Shown here: positions 47,540 to 56,474 of the stretch, in pieces
Layout of the letters: each line of letters opens with the position of its first letter
Numbering within the stretch: position 1 is the first letter of the stretch
Source: Campylobacteraceae bacterium
GTDB lineage: Bacteria; Campylobacterota; Campylobacteria; Campylobacterales; Arcobacteraceae
DNA length: 64,000 nt
Direction: 5' to 3'
NCBI GenBank assembly: GCA_013215945.1
Contig: JABSOM010000001.1
Coordinates: 1 to 64,000, forward strand
Program-made: the position numbers and the translations under genes
Notes under the pieces: model-generated
What the model was told of the DNA's origin: nothing
Seen by the model: the letters and a program-made list of their open reading frames with translations, nothing else
Databases searched by the model: none

Positions 47540-48010
47540 CTATGTTCTATTTTTTAGCATAGTCATTAATTTGTGGCTATTCCATATCCAGAAAAATAGA
47601 ATTAATAATAGAATAATACAAGCACTACTCCAAAGTACAGGAAGAGTATTGCTGCTTTTAAAAGCTCTTTTTTGTTTTGAAATACTCATTTTCGCTTCTT
47701 TTATAAAACCACCATCAGGAGCTGGGCCATTTTTAACTATTCTATGCCCTCTTCCTCCATCTAAAATTACAGAATATGGCTCAAATGGAATTATAAACTT
47801 CAGTTCACTTTCATCAGGCAAACGTTTCTCTAAAAGTATCTTACCTGAATACAGCGATTCAATTTTTACTAAAGCACCTGCTGCTGTTTGTCCTGTATTA
47901 AATGCAGCTTCTATCTGAATAGAGCCATCTTTATTATCAACTATATTCAAAAGTAAGGTGTGAGAAAAAAGACTGCTCGCACATAATATAATCATCAATA
48001 TAAATTTCAT
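47540..48010 (-). CDS. Exported membrane-anchored protein in the iron locus, unknown function
   Basis: The 156 residues have a signal peptide (about 1-16, ASSLFSH), a periplasmic beta-rich domain (about 18-115; IVDNKDGSIQIEAAFNTGQT, SLYSGKILLEKRLP), and one C-terminal membrane helix (about 125-145) with a short cytoplasmic tail. I do not recognise the family. The periplasmic part has some resemblance to DUF4198/carboxypeptidase-regulatory folds. It follows the DUF3649-like gene by 9 bp, the last gene of the PepSY operon. Confidence 0.75.
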   Translation of the reverse strand: MKFILMIILCASSLFSHTLLLNIVDNKDGSIQIEAAFNTGQTAAGALVKIESLYSGKILLEKRLPDESELKFIIPFEPYSVILDGGRGHRIVKNGPAPDGGFIKEAKMSISKQKRAFKSSNTLPVLWSSACIILLLILFFWIWNSHKLMTMLKNRT

Positions 48011-48019
48011 TGTTTTCCT

Positions 48020-48334
48020 TTACTCTATTATAAAAATCAACACAATACCAATAAAAAGAGAAGGTATAAATGTTCTTAAAAATACATCTTTAGAACTTCT
48101 GCTTAAAAATATCCAAATAGAAACACATGGCCATGTGAAGGTATTGAATAATAAAGGAATTATAAGTGCATCTTTTGATGCATCAAATATAACTTTTAAG
48201 ATAATAATCAAAGCAAAATAAGATATAAATAAACCTCCTAAAATGGCACATAAACTTCTTATCCAGCCTATTGTTTTTCCATTTTTTTGCCTAGAGTTAA
48301 ATTCATCCAGATATTTTCTAATGCCAAAATTCAT
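48020..48334 (-). CDS. DUF3649-like small membrane protein
   Basis: A 104-residue protein with three predicted membrane helices (about 24-47, 54-74, 83-103) after a charged N-terminus. The pattern resembles DUF3649 proteins, which accompany PepSY and TonB-receptor genes in other bacteria, but function is not established. I use the ATG that overlaps the upstream stop as TAATG because GGAAGAG lies 7 nt before it. The ATG at 48349 has no ribosome site. Confidence 0.7.
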   Translation of the reverse strand: MNFGIRKYLDEFNSRQKNGKTIGWIRSLCAILGGLFISYFALIIILKVIFDASKDALIIPLLFNTFTWPCVSIWIFLSRSSKDVFLRTFIPSLFIGIVLIFIIE

Positions 48335-49896
48335 TATATGCTCTTCCATATTTTTTTGTTTTGTATTCTACTTTTTGGTAAGATAAAAGCACATACAAAA
48401 CACAATACAGCTAAAAAAAGTAGTCCAATATCTACACCTAAAATAGGATACATATTCAAACTTGCTAATTTTAAAGGTCCGTAGCCACTATTAAACCAAT
48501 GAATAAGAGGAGCACAAAAAAACAAAATACTGCCTATATACAAAATATCTTTTGCTGCTTTATTAGAATCAAATCTAGCAAAAGCAATAAGTCCCGTACT
48601 AAGCCACGTAAGGAAAAATGCGCCTTGTTGCCATAGGATTCTTTCTTCCATATTTAGGGGCAATAACCATTGTAAACAAAAAGCAATAGCCGTTGAAGGA
48701 AAAACTCCAAGCATAATAGTCATGCTAAACCTACTAAACCAGTGATAAAAAGGAATTTTATTATCATATTTTTTTACACATTTTTCCAAATAAAGCCATA
48801 TGCCAAAAGCAGTTCCTATTGTAAAACCAGCAACAACTAAAGAAAGTAAGAATTTAACGATAAAACTCATAAAAGGCACAAAATGTAAAAAATGCACAAA
48901 TTCGTAAAAGATTCTCATCCAATGTGCATCAAAAACTCTTTTTATTTTTACAACAGAAGCATCTGATCCCTTTAATGTAACACTTGGGAGATTTATAAAG
49001 CCATTAAAAAAAGGATAAGAAGGATTGTACCCACGTAACTCAATTTCTGCACTGGAATCATTCCATCGATAAAGTCTCATATCAATATAATCTAAGTTAG
49101 GATTAATTTCTCTTGCTTTTGCATATAACTTTTCAAGAGGCATCATTGTTACAAGAATGCCTTCTTTCTTTTTTACTTCTGGACTAGGGAATAAAGTACT
49201 GCCTATTGCTTCTGGCCATTTAGTCGATTTTTTATTTGAAAGGATCTGTGTAATGGGCTCAGATAATTTTTTATTTCCTTTTATTTGAAGATTAAGAGCA
49301 GCGCCTGAAATAAAGATTATTAAAATAGGAAAAAAAAACCAAATAGATAATTTTCTATGCCATTTAGAGCTTTTTTTAAGTGCAGAGTCTCCTTTATTTG
49401 AATATTTAATGGTAAGTACTTGAATTAATCCCGTCAAAATCAAAAATATTGAAGCCACAGCTACAATACCAAAAATAGTAAAACCTACATTCCTATAAAA
49501 TGCCCGTCCTGTATGCAGATTATGTAAAAAAAAGCCTAAACCTATTCTTCTTCCTTCATCTTTAAGTTTTTCTCCATTATTTGGATTTATTACAATCTTT
49601 TTTATAAACATTTGCGATAAAACCAAAGCATTATCATTTTTTGAATCAGGCAAGATAATTCTTAAATTATTATTAGGAATATTAGGATCTAATAGTATTT
49701 GATTCACATATTTGCTTATTGGGATATCTTCTTTTTTAACCATACTTGCAAAATGCCTGGATGGTTTTTCCCATACTTTAATATAGTTTTGAAATATGGA
49801 AAATATACCAAAATACATTATTACATAAAATAAAAGTCCAAAAACAATGCCTGCTGTCGCATGAACTTTTATAAGCCTTTCGCCCAGTTGTTTCAT
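48334..49896 (-). CDS. PepSY-associated TM protein, probable ferric-siderophore reductase
   Basis: The 520 residues match the PepSY_TM family: an N-terminal helix starting IKVHATAGIVFGLLF, a periplasmic segment with PepSY-like parts, a helix near 130-160 (VGFTIFGIVAVASIFLILTG), WHRKLSIWFFFPILIIFISG (about 183-203, with His), and four C-terminal helices. FoxB-type members are implicated in reducing ferric siderophores at the inner membrane. That role is inferred from family and from the neighbouring receptor and esterase. An operator-like palindrome lies about 100 bp upstream. Confidence 0.82.
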   Translation of the reverse strand: MKQLGERLIKVHATAGIVFGLLFYVIMYFGIFSIFQNYIKVWEKPSRHFASMVKKEDIPISKYVNQILLDPNIPNNNLRIILPDSKNDNALVLSQMFIKKIVINPNNGEKLKDEGRRIGLGFFLHNLHTGRAFYRNVGFTIFGIVAVASIFLILTGLIQVLTIKYSNKGDSALKKSSKWHRKLSIWFFFPILIIFISGAALNLQIKGNKKLSEPITQILSNKKSTKWPEAIGSTLFPSPEVKKKEGILVTMMPLEKLYAKAREINPNLDYIDMRLYRWNDSSAEIELRGYNPSYPFFNGFINLPSVTLKGSDASVVKIKRVFDAHWMRIFYEFVHFLHFVPFMSFIVKFLLSLVVAGFTIGTAFGIWLYLEKCVKKYDNKIPFYHWFSRFSMTIMLGVFPSTAIAFCLQWLLPLNMEERILWQQGAFFLTWLSTGLIAFARFDSNKAAKDILYIGSILFFCAPLIHWFNSGYGPLKLASLNMYPILGVDIGLLFLAVLCFVCAFILPKSRIQNKKIWKSI

Positions 49897-49993
49897 ATTC
49901 TTCCTTATTTTTCATTCATATAAATCAGTTTTACTATTCTAAAATAAATATTTAGTTTTAGTAAGTTCTCATAAAATGAATATGCGTTTTATT

Positions 49994-50013
49994 TTAATAC
50001 TAAGTATCATAAC
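49994..50013 (-). promoter_or_regulatory. Operator/promoter element, copy 2 (upstream of the PepSY operon)
   Basis: The minus strand reads GTTATGATACTTAGTATTAA. It contains a 7-1-7 palindrome-like core resembling a Fur box (TGATAATNATTATCA) at 12 of 14 positions. It matches copy 1 at 19 of 20 bases. A TATGAT word in it could serve as a -10. Confidence 0.6.
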
Positions 50014-50142
50014 CAAGACAAATAACACCCAAATCACAAAATTATAAAGACTGCAATTTTTAAAAATATAATAATATTTAGGGTTTAACTTTATTGTTCA
50101 AAAAACACTGACATTCTTTTAAACATGTAATTCAAGTATTTT

Positions 50143-51738
50143 TTATTTGTTTAATAAACTAATTAGTCCATCGGGTAAGGATATCCTCCATGAAAAGTAA
50201 TCATGACCTCCTTGGACTTCTTTATAAATCACATCATAATTTTTAGCCTTAAGAAGTGTTCGTAAATGCCTATTGCTTTCTAAAATACCAATTGAAAAAT
50301 AGCCAGTTTCATACACTCCTGCATTTAAATAAAAAGTTATATCTTTTGTTTTATTTTTAGCTATTTCTTCGCTTAACCATTCAGACTCACCACTATTGTT
50401 ATGCCACCAAAAAGAACCTGATAAACTTAAAACCTTTCCAAAAATTTCTGGATATTGGAAAGCCACATAAGCAGAAGCTAAACCTCCATAAGAAGATCCA
50501 GCTAATACAGTGTTTTCTGCTTTGTTTTTAATATTAAATCTTTTACTTATATATGGAAATAATTCTTTTGCCATAAAATCTGCGAATTTAGGATTCGTTG
50601 GTAATTCAGAAGAACGGATTTTGTAAGAAATATTATCAATAAATACAGCAAGCGTAGGTTTTATTTTTTTTGCATGAATTAAGTTATCTAAGATTAGTGG
50701 TGTTTCAATCTTATGTTGATATTCAATACCATCAAAAATAAAAAGAAGTTTATAGTCACTTATTTTGTTTGAATAATTATATGGCATATAAACAGTAATA
50801 TTTCTTGTATTATTTAATATTTTACTAGTAAACAAAAAACTCTCTAAACTTCCACGAGGAGAGTTCTTTTTTTCATACCATTTATCCTCTTTAACATTTA
50901 ACATAAAACTTGAATGCTTAAAATACTTATCTTTTATTTTTACATTTGAAATAAGATAAGGACTTTTATTAAAAGGATCAACTTGTGCTGTTGCTAATAT
51001 AGCAACTCTGTTTTCTCTTTTGCTTCCTTTTATACTTGGGACATCTGGTGCTACTTGATAGGACAATACTAGCCCATTTTTAACTTTAAAACTTTTATAC
51101 CAAATATCACTGTTTTTTAGTTGTTTTAATTTGACATGATCATGACTTGGCGCGCCTAAAAGACGTACATTATGCTTAGCACCTTTGTACAAAAAAGTAA
51201 TCAAAGAGTAGTTTTCATCAATCTTTTCAACCAAAGGCGTCCCTACACTTTTTACTGTTTGCCAAAACTCTTTAGTAGATGAATTTGATTGTAAGTCTTT
51301 TCTTGTTTGTTTTATAATCTTACTTAGTATTCTTTCTTCATTTTGTTTTTTATCATAAAACACATCTAATATTTTGTTTACACTAATTTCATATTTTATA
51401 TCTTTATCTAAGCTTTCCACTTTTATATAAAAATCTTGAGCTTTTTGGCTTATAAAAATAAATCTACCTTCAAGTTTTAAAGGAGTATCCAACCTTCGTA
51501 CAAAATTTTTATCTTTGTCTAATAAATCCATTCTTTTGATTTTTGCACTTACTTTATAATTTCCTCTTACAAACTTTTGTTTATCTAACTTAAGTAATTG
51601 AAAAGAAGATAAATTTGCTTTCAAAGTCTCTTTAAAAGAAAAAGTTTTACTAAAATCTTGTGCAAAAGAGGGAGAAAAGAGAAACACCAAAGAGATTAAA
51701 AATAATCTCTTTAGAAGCGTTTTAGAATTTGTAAGCAA
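50143..51738 (-). CDS. Exported enterochelin-type esterase (Fes/IroE/Cee-like)
   Basis: It hydrolyses trilactone siderophores to release iron. Using the TTG at 51736-51738, the 531 residues begin with a signal peptide (about 1-26, cleavage after SPSFA). An extra N-terminal region (about 30-150), a Fes N-terminal-like domain (about 165-245) and a putative esterase domain follow, with GSSYGG (Ser416) and GGHDYFSW (His512). Export suggests a periplasmic enzyme, like C. jejuni Cee. The TTG is favoured because GGAG lies 6 nt before it, within the receptor's last codons; the ATG at 51768 has no such site. Confidence 0.9.
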   Translation of the reverse strand: MLTNSKTLLKRLFLISLVFLFSPSFAQDFSKTFSFKETLKANLSSFQLLKLDKQKFVRGNYKVSAKIKRMDLLDKDKNFVRRLDTPLKLEGRFIFISQKAQDFYIKVESLDKDIKYEISVNKILDVFYDKKQNEERILSKIIKQTRKDLQSNSSTKEFWQTVKSVGTPLVEKIDENYSLITFLYKGAKHNVRLLGAPSHDHVKLKQLKNSDIWYKSFKVKNGLVLSYQVAPDVPSIKGSKRENRVAILATAQVDPFNKSPYLISNVKIKDKYFKHSSFMLNVKEDKWYEKKNSPRGSLESFLFTSKILNNTRNITVYMPYNYSNKISDYKLLFIFDGIEYQHKIETPLILDNLIHAKKIKPTLAVFIDNISYKIRSSELPTNPKFADFMAKELFPYISKRFNIKNKAENTVLAGSSYGGLASAYVAFQYPEIFGKVLSLSGSFWWHNNSGESEWLSEEIAKNKTKDITFYLNAGVYETGYFSIGILESNRHLRTLLKAKNYDVIYKEVQGGHDYFSWRISLPDGLISLLNK

Positions 51739-53794
51739 GTGATACTCCAAAACTTCTAGGTGCTCCATTTATGGCAAAACCTCTTTTATATAAAGAGTTT
51801 AAATACTTTTTATTAGTTACATTATTAACATTAAAAGACAAATCAGTTTTTTTATTAATTGCATAACTTGACATCAAGTTAAATATTGTATAAGAACGTT
51901 GAACAACATCAGGGGCAATAGAATGATATGCTGCACTCTTCCAATTAGCTGAGACTCCAACTTTTAAACCTTTTACTTGTGTAGGAGAATAAGAAACAGC
52001 AGCATTAATCATCTTTCTTGGGATATAAGTATTATAATCTTTGCCATCTTTATCTTTTATAGAAAGTTTTGTATAACCTAAAGAAGCATTGATATTATCA
52101 CTTAGTTTTCCAGATACTTCTATTTCATATCCTTGACTTACTACACCATCTTCTCCTTTATAATAACTGGTGACACCATCTGATAGTTTTCCAGCTTCAT
52201 CTGCTACATTATCTTTTTTACTTCTAAATACAGCAAAAGAACTGTTTAATGCTTCCTCAAAAAAAGATGATTTTATTCCAGCTTCGTAATTGATTCCTTC
52301 TTCAGGATCCAATTGATTTTCTTGGGCGTCAATTTTGTCTTGAGGATTAAAAGTTGTAGTATAACTTGTATACGCAGATATATTGTCATTTATTTTATAA
52401 ATAAGAGAAGCATATGGTGTAAATACACTATTGTCTTTTTGCGAAAAATCCTTACTATAGGATAAGCCTTCTTTTTCATATCTGGAAAATTTACCACCTA
52501 ATAACACAGATAAACTATTTGTTATATTAAAATTATTTGCAGCTGAAAAAGATTTCTCTGTTAACGTCCAATCTGTAACACTGTTTGGATCTACTGCATA
52601 TGTTCTAGAAGACGTTGAACCATCCCAAGTATTAAAATCAATCGCATAATCAGTAAAATCCATCCAGACATCTAAAGTATATTTTTGTTTAATATAATTA
52701 GCAGAAAAAACAACTTCATGCTCATTATCAAATAAGGTATACGAACCATTTAATGTTACATCAAATAAGTCAGCATCCGTTTTACTGTTGTACAGCATAG
52801 AAGTTGTTAAGGTATTTGCAGTAAAAATACCAACATGATTTTCTCCCTCATTATTTTCTTTTCTATAGGATGTTTTTAATTTCCATTTATCGGATAAAAT
52901 AGAATCAAGTTCTAAGAATATTTCTTTTGAGTCTGTATTTCTATAAGACCAATCTGGCGCTGCATTTGTCGAAATATCGTAATTTTTTGCTTGCAAATCT
53001 GTACTATTAAAACCTCCTTGTTGCGTTCCTTTAACATCATTTTTTGCACTTTTAATTCCAAGAGTAACTTTGTTATTATCGTTTATATCGCCATCAATAA
53101 TTGCAGAAAACACATGTAATTTGGATTCATTTCTATCTAAGTGGGATTTAGTATCTTCAATAGCACCCATAACTCTTGCTCTTATGCTTTTATCATCATT
53201 TAATGAATTTGAAACATCCACTTCAAGTCTTTTTTTGTTCCATGAACCTAAGGAGATTTTTGTACTTGCTTGAAAATCTTTTGTCGGTCTTTTCCTAACC
53301 ATATTAATACTAGCAGAAGGATCTCCATGATTACTAGAAAGTCCAGTTGCGCCTCTAGTAACTTCAACATGATCATATAAAAACATATCAACATTACCAT
53401 AGATATAATTATCTGCTAAACTTGAACCAACTCCATCAATCAAAAAGTTTGTAATATTAAAACCTCTTGAAGTATATTGAGTTCTATCACTTTCCATTCT
53501 TTGAACTTCAATCCCTGTAGTATTATCTAATACATCATTAAGTGTATTTAAATTAAAATCTTCCATTTGCTGAGAAGTAATAACGGAAATACTTTGTGGA
53601 GTATTTAAGACTGGCAAGTTCAATTTTGTAGCTGAGCGCATAAAGTCCATAGTATATGAATCTGAATTTTCCGTGATATTATCATTTATAACTTCAACCT
53701 CCCCTAAGTCATTTTTATTTTCATCTGCAAACGATGAAGAAGATAAGAACATTATTGTAACTAATGATAAAAAAATCTTATTTTTTGTTTTCAT
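51722..53794 (-). CDS. TonB-dependent siderophore receptor
   Basis: An outer-membrane receptor of 690 residues: signal peptide (about 1-23, SSSSFA), plug domain (about 45-160; LNTPQSISVITSQQM, DVLDNTTGIEV, VEVTRGATGLSS) and a 22-strand-type barrel ending in FGVSLAYKF. It has no N-terminal STN signalling domain, so it should not drive a FecIR-type cascade. The ATG at 53792-53794 is chosen because AAGGA precedes it and the signal peptide starts there. An upstream ATG at 53872 would read through the operator. The stop lies within the esterase's start region. Confidence 0.93.
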   Translation of the reverse strand: MKTKNKIFLSLVTIMFLSSSSFADENKNDLGEVEVINDNITENSDSYTMDFMRSATKLNLPVLNTPQSISVITSQQMEDFNLNTLNDVLDNTTGIEVQRMESDRTQYTSRGFNITNFLIDGVGSSLADNYIYGNVDMFLYDHVEVTRGATGLSSNHGDPSASINMVRKRPTKDFQASTKISLGSWNKKRLEVDVSNSLNDDKSIRARVMGAIEDTKSHLDRNESKLHVFSAIIDGDINDNNKVTLGIKSAKNDVKGTQQGGFNSTDLQAKNYDISTNAAPDWSYRNTDSKEIFLELDSILSDKWKLKTSYRKENNEGENHVGIFTANTLTTSMLYNSKTDADLFDVTLNGSYTLFDNEHEVVFSANYIKQKYTLDVWMDFTDYAIDFNTWDGSTSSRTYAVDPNSVTDWTLTEKSFSAANNFNITNSLSVLLGGKFSRYEKEGLSYSKDFSQKDNSVFTPYASLIYKINDNISAYTSYTTTFNPQDKIDAQENQLDPEEGINYEAGIKSSFFEEALNSSFAVFRSKKDNVADEAGKLSDGVTSYYKGEDGVVSQGYEIEVSGKLSDNINASLGYTKLSIKDKDGKDYNTYIPRKMINAAVSYSPTQVKGLKVGVSANWKSAAYHSIAPDVVQRSYTIFNLMSSYAINKKTDLSFNVNNVTNKKYLNSLYKRGFAINGAPRSFGVSLAYKF

Positions 53795-53810
53795 TTTATT
53801 CCTTTTTAAA

Positions 53811-53830
53811 TTAATACTGAGTATCATAAC
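53811..53830 (-). promoter_or_regulatory. Operator/promoter element, copy 1 (between receptor and response regulator)
   Basis: The minus strand reads GTTATGATACTCAGTATTAA, 17 bp before the receptor ATG. Core 53812-53826 is a 7-1-7 palindrome (ATACT-G-AGTAT centre perfect). It resembles a Fur box and overlaps a TATGAT -10-like word, so a bound regulator could block transcription. It also lies upstream of the divergent response regulator. Confidence 0.65.
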
Positions 53831-53865
53831 TGTTACTAATAACATCAAAATAACAAAGCGACATA

Positions 53866-54597
53866 ATGACAAAGATTCCTAAAATTTATAATAAAACTAT
53901 CCGTATTTTAATAGTAGAAGATGAAATGATACTTGCAATGGGTATGAAATGTTCTTTAAATGATTTTGGATATGAAGTAAGTGGGATTGAAACAACTGCA
54001 CAAAATGCAATTAATCATGTAAAAGAGTTTCACCCAGATCTGATTTTAATGGATGTAGAACTAAAAGGAAATCAAACAGGTGTGGATGCTGGTAAGCATA
54101 TTTGGCAATACCATAAAATTCCAATTATTTTTATAAGCTCTTACAATGATGACAAAACAATCAAAGAAGCTATGAGTTGTGAACCTTATGCTTATTTATT
54201 GAAACCTTGTAGAGAAGATGCTTTAAAAATTGCAATTGAAACCACTTTGCATAAACACAACTATTTTTTTAAAAATAAAAATGCATTAAAAAGTAAAAAA
54301 GAAATAAATAATATTTTAAATTTCGTAAATGAATTTTCTTATAACAAAGGAAAAAGAGTTTTATTTAAAAAAGATATGGCTTTAAATTTAACAGGTAATG
54401 AGATCAAACTTTTTGAAGTTCTAAGTGATTATCCAGGAGAACCTGTAAATTTTGATAGAATTTCAAACTATATTTGGAGAGATGATGAATCCGATATTTC
54501 AAAATTAAGAGTTCTTATTTCCAGGCTTAAACAAAAAATAGGAACAAATTTAATTGAGAATGTTTTTGAATTAGGCTACAAGTTAAAGATTAAATAA
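53866..54597 (+). CDS. Response regulator, receiver plus OmpR/PhoB-type winged helix
   Basis: The 243 residues have a receiver domain (about 12-125; IVEDE, Asp63 acceptor in LMDVEL, Lys113 in LLKP) and a C-terminal winged helix (about 165-242; LTGNEIKLFEVLSDYPGEPVN, landmark NEIKLFEVL, then RVLISRLKQKIG). It should regulate transcription. It is divergent from the siderophore receptor and coupled (TAATG) to the histidine kinase gene, making that receptor its most likely target by position. No strong ribosome site is visible before the ATG. Confidence 0.92.
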   Translation: MTKIPKIYNKTIRILIVEDEMILAMGMKCSLNDFGYEVSGIETTAQNAINHVKEFHPDLILMDVELKGNQTGVDAGKHIWQYHKIPIIFISSYNDDKTIKEAMSCEPYAYLLKPCREDALKIAIETTLHKHNYFFKNKNALKSKKEINNILNFVNEFSYNKGKRVLFKKDMALNLTGNEIKLFEVLSDYPGEPVNFDRISNYIWRDDESDISKLRVLISRLKQKIGTNLIENVFELGYKLKIK

Positions 54598-56459
54598 TGT
54601 ATAAATTTAATATTAACTCTTTTAGTTTAAAAATTTTTCTCTCTTTTATCCTTTTAGGTCTCTTTTTATTGGCTATTTTATTTTTTCAAATAATTCCGGA
54701 TATGAAAGAAAAAGAAAAAGAGCATATGGAAACACATATTGAGAATGTTATTTATTTAACAACTCAACAAATAAAACTTGCGGAAAAAGCCATTAAAAAC
54801 AGTGGAAAAAGAAAAATTGATGGACTAAAATCCATTATGGAACGTGAAGCAAATAGAATATTTACAAATATGATAAATACAACAAATTTCACACTAAATT
54901 CAAATGAAAATACCTTTAGTTCAAAAAAAATCTCTTGTAATACAAGCATATTAGATCAAAATAAAAACATAATATCGCAAACTAAATATGAGAATTTCGA
55001 AAAAATTAGCAATAAATTAATAACAAATGATTTTTTAAGGCATGATGTAAACAATGATTATATGTGTACATCAGGACTTAGAAGACTTTTTTATACAAAA
55101 AAATTAGAAACAGCAAATAAATATCTTGTAATATCATGTGATATTAAAGCCTTTCCATCTTTAAATGGAGGTTTGGAAAAAAATATCAAAATCAATATTC
55201 AAACAAGTTTTTCATTATTAGATTCTTTTCATAAAGGAAAAACCTATGTAATGTGGTTAAATAAAAAACAAAATGACAATGAGAATGCAATTTTGCATAA
55301 AAATGATAACCCAAATAAAAATTTAAAATATTGTTTAAGTCATTTATCGAATTTACGATCTCCTACCCTTGGTCTCTTAAGTGGAAAACAAATTGAACAA
55401 GCTGTTGATAAAGACCCTATTAATCATATGTTGGATACAAAATCGGACTTGAATAACTATATATATCCAGCACATACGTGGGTCAGGCAAATCAGTGAGA
55501 ATGAAACAGTAAGATTTTTGTATCTTACAACTATTTATGAGAAAGATTATAACAAACATATTGGCTCTCCTTTATTGAACATTCTGCCATCTGCTTTAAT
55601 ATCTTTTATAATTGCTATTTTATTAGGCTTTCTTCTTTTTAAAAGATTGTTTAAAACCATAAATATTTTGACAGATACAGCAAGCCAAGTAATAAAAGGA
55701 AATTTAAATAAAAGAAATCATATAAAAGGAAGTGATGATATATCAACACTTGCAAAAGCATTTGATAAAATGCTTGATTATTTAGAAAATAATATTGCCA
55801 ACTTAGATAAAAAAGTTGCGAATAAAACCAAAGAACTGTCCTCTTCTTTAAATGAAAAAGAAATATTATTAAAAGAAATTCATCACAGAGTTAAGAATAA
55901 TTTAGCAATTACAATCAACCTAATAAAAATCGAAAAATCGAAAATATCTAATCAAGAAACTAAAAACTCACTTAGTAATATACAAGAAAGAGTTTTTGTA
56001 ATGGAGTTATTACACAGAAAACTCTATGAATCAAAAGATTTAAGTTCTATTTCTTTTGATAAGTATGTAAGTGAGTTATGTGAAGATTTGAATACAAGTT
56101 ATTCAAAAAATAAAGATATAAAAATCACTACCCATGTAGAAGATATTGATATAAGTATTGATTATGCTTTGCCTTTAGGCCTCGTAATAACTGAGCTTGT
56201 AACAAACTCTTTTAAATATGCTTTTAAAAATGATGGTCTAATAGAAGTTATTTTTCAAAAAAGAAAAGATTATTATTCTTTAATAATTCGGGATAATGGA
56301 CGAGGTTTGCATAATAATATTGATATAAACAATACAAAAAGTTTGGGTTTACAAATTGTATCAAATATTATAAAAGGGCAACTTTTTGGAGATTTTAAAT
56401 ATTCATTTGATAAAGGTTCAAGTTTTGAAATAACATTTAAAATAGAGAATAAAATATAG
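54597..56459 (+). CDS. Membrane sensor histidine kinase, HisKA_2 type
   Basis: The 620 residues comprise TM1 (about 12-33), a large periplasmic domain (about 34-324, probably Cache-like, with three isolated Cys at about 114, 157 and 181), TM2 (about 325-349), HAMP (about 350-402), HisKA_2 with EIHHRVKNNLAITINL (His429 or His430) and HATPase_c (ELVTNSFKYAF with Asn537, RDNGRGL). HisKA_2 kinases usually pair with unusual regulators. Here the partner is the upstream OmpR-type protein. A signal linked to iron or siderophore is inferred only from location. Confidence 0.9.
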   Translation: MYKFNINSFSLKIFLSFILLGLFLLAILFFQIIPDMKEKEKEHMETHIENVIYLTTQQIKLAEKAIKNSGKRKIDGLKSIMEREANRIFTNMINTTNFTLNSNENTFSSKKISCNTSILDQNKNIISQTKYENFEKISNKLITNDFLRHDVNNDYMCTSGLRRLFYTKKLETANKYLVISCDIKAFPSLNGGLEKNIKINIQTSFSLLDSFHKGKTYVMWLNKKQNDNENAILHKNDNPNKNLKYCLSHLSNLRSPTLGLLSGKQIEQAVDKDPINHMLDTKSDLNNYIYPAHTWVRQISENETVRFLYLTTIYEKDYNKHIGSPLLNILPSALISFIIAILLGFLLFKRLFKTINILTDTASQVIKGNLNKRNHIKGSDDISTLAKAFDKMLDYLENNIANLDKKVANKTKELSSSLNEKEILLKEIHHRVKNNLAITINLIKIEKSKISNQETKNSLSNIQERVFVMELLHRKLYESKDLSSISFDKYVSELCEDLNTSYSKNKDIKITTHVEDIDISIDYALPLGLVITELVTNSFKYAFKNDGLIEVIFQKRKDYYSLIIRDNGRGLHNNIDINNTKSLGLQIVSNIIKGQLFGDFKYSFDKGSSFEITFKIENKI

Positions 56460-56473
56460 GCCTAAGCCTATAT
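56454..56473. terminator. Hairpin shared by the histidine kinase gene and purH
   Basis: A perfect 8-bp stem ATATAGGC/GCCTATAT with a CTAA loop. It overlaps the kinase stop codon and ends next to the purH stop. Tails are only moderately U-rich. Confidence 0.65.
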
Positions 56474-56474
56474 C

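Noticed and set aside
53795-53872. Receptor start at the ATG giving MSLCRFVILM
   Set aside because: That extension overlaps the operator element and the divergent regulator's start, and the ATG at 53794 has a clear ribosome site and signal peptide.
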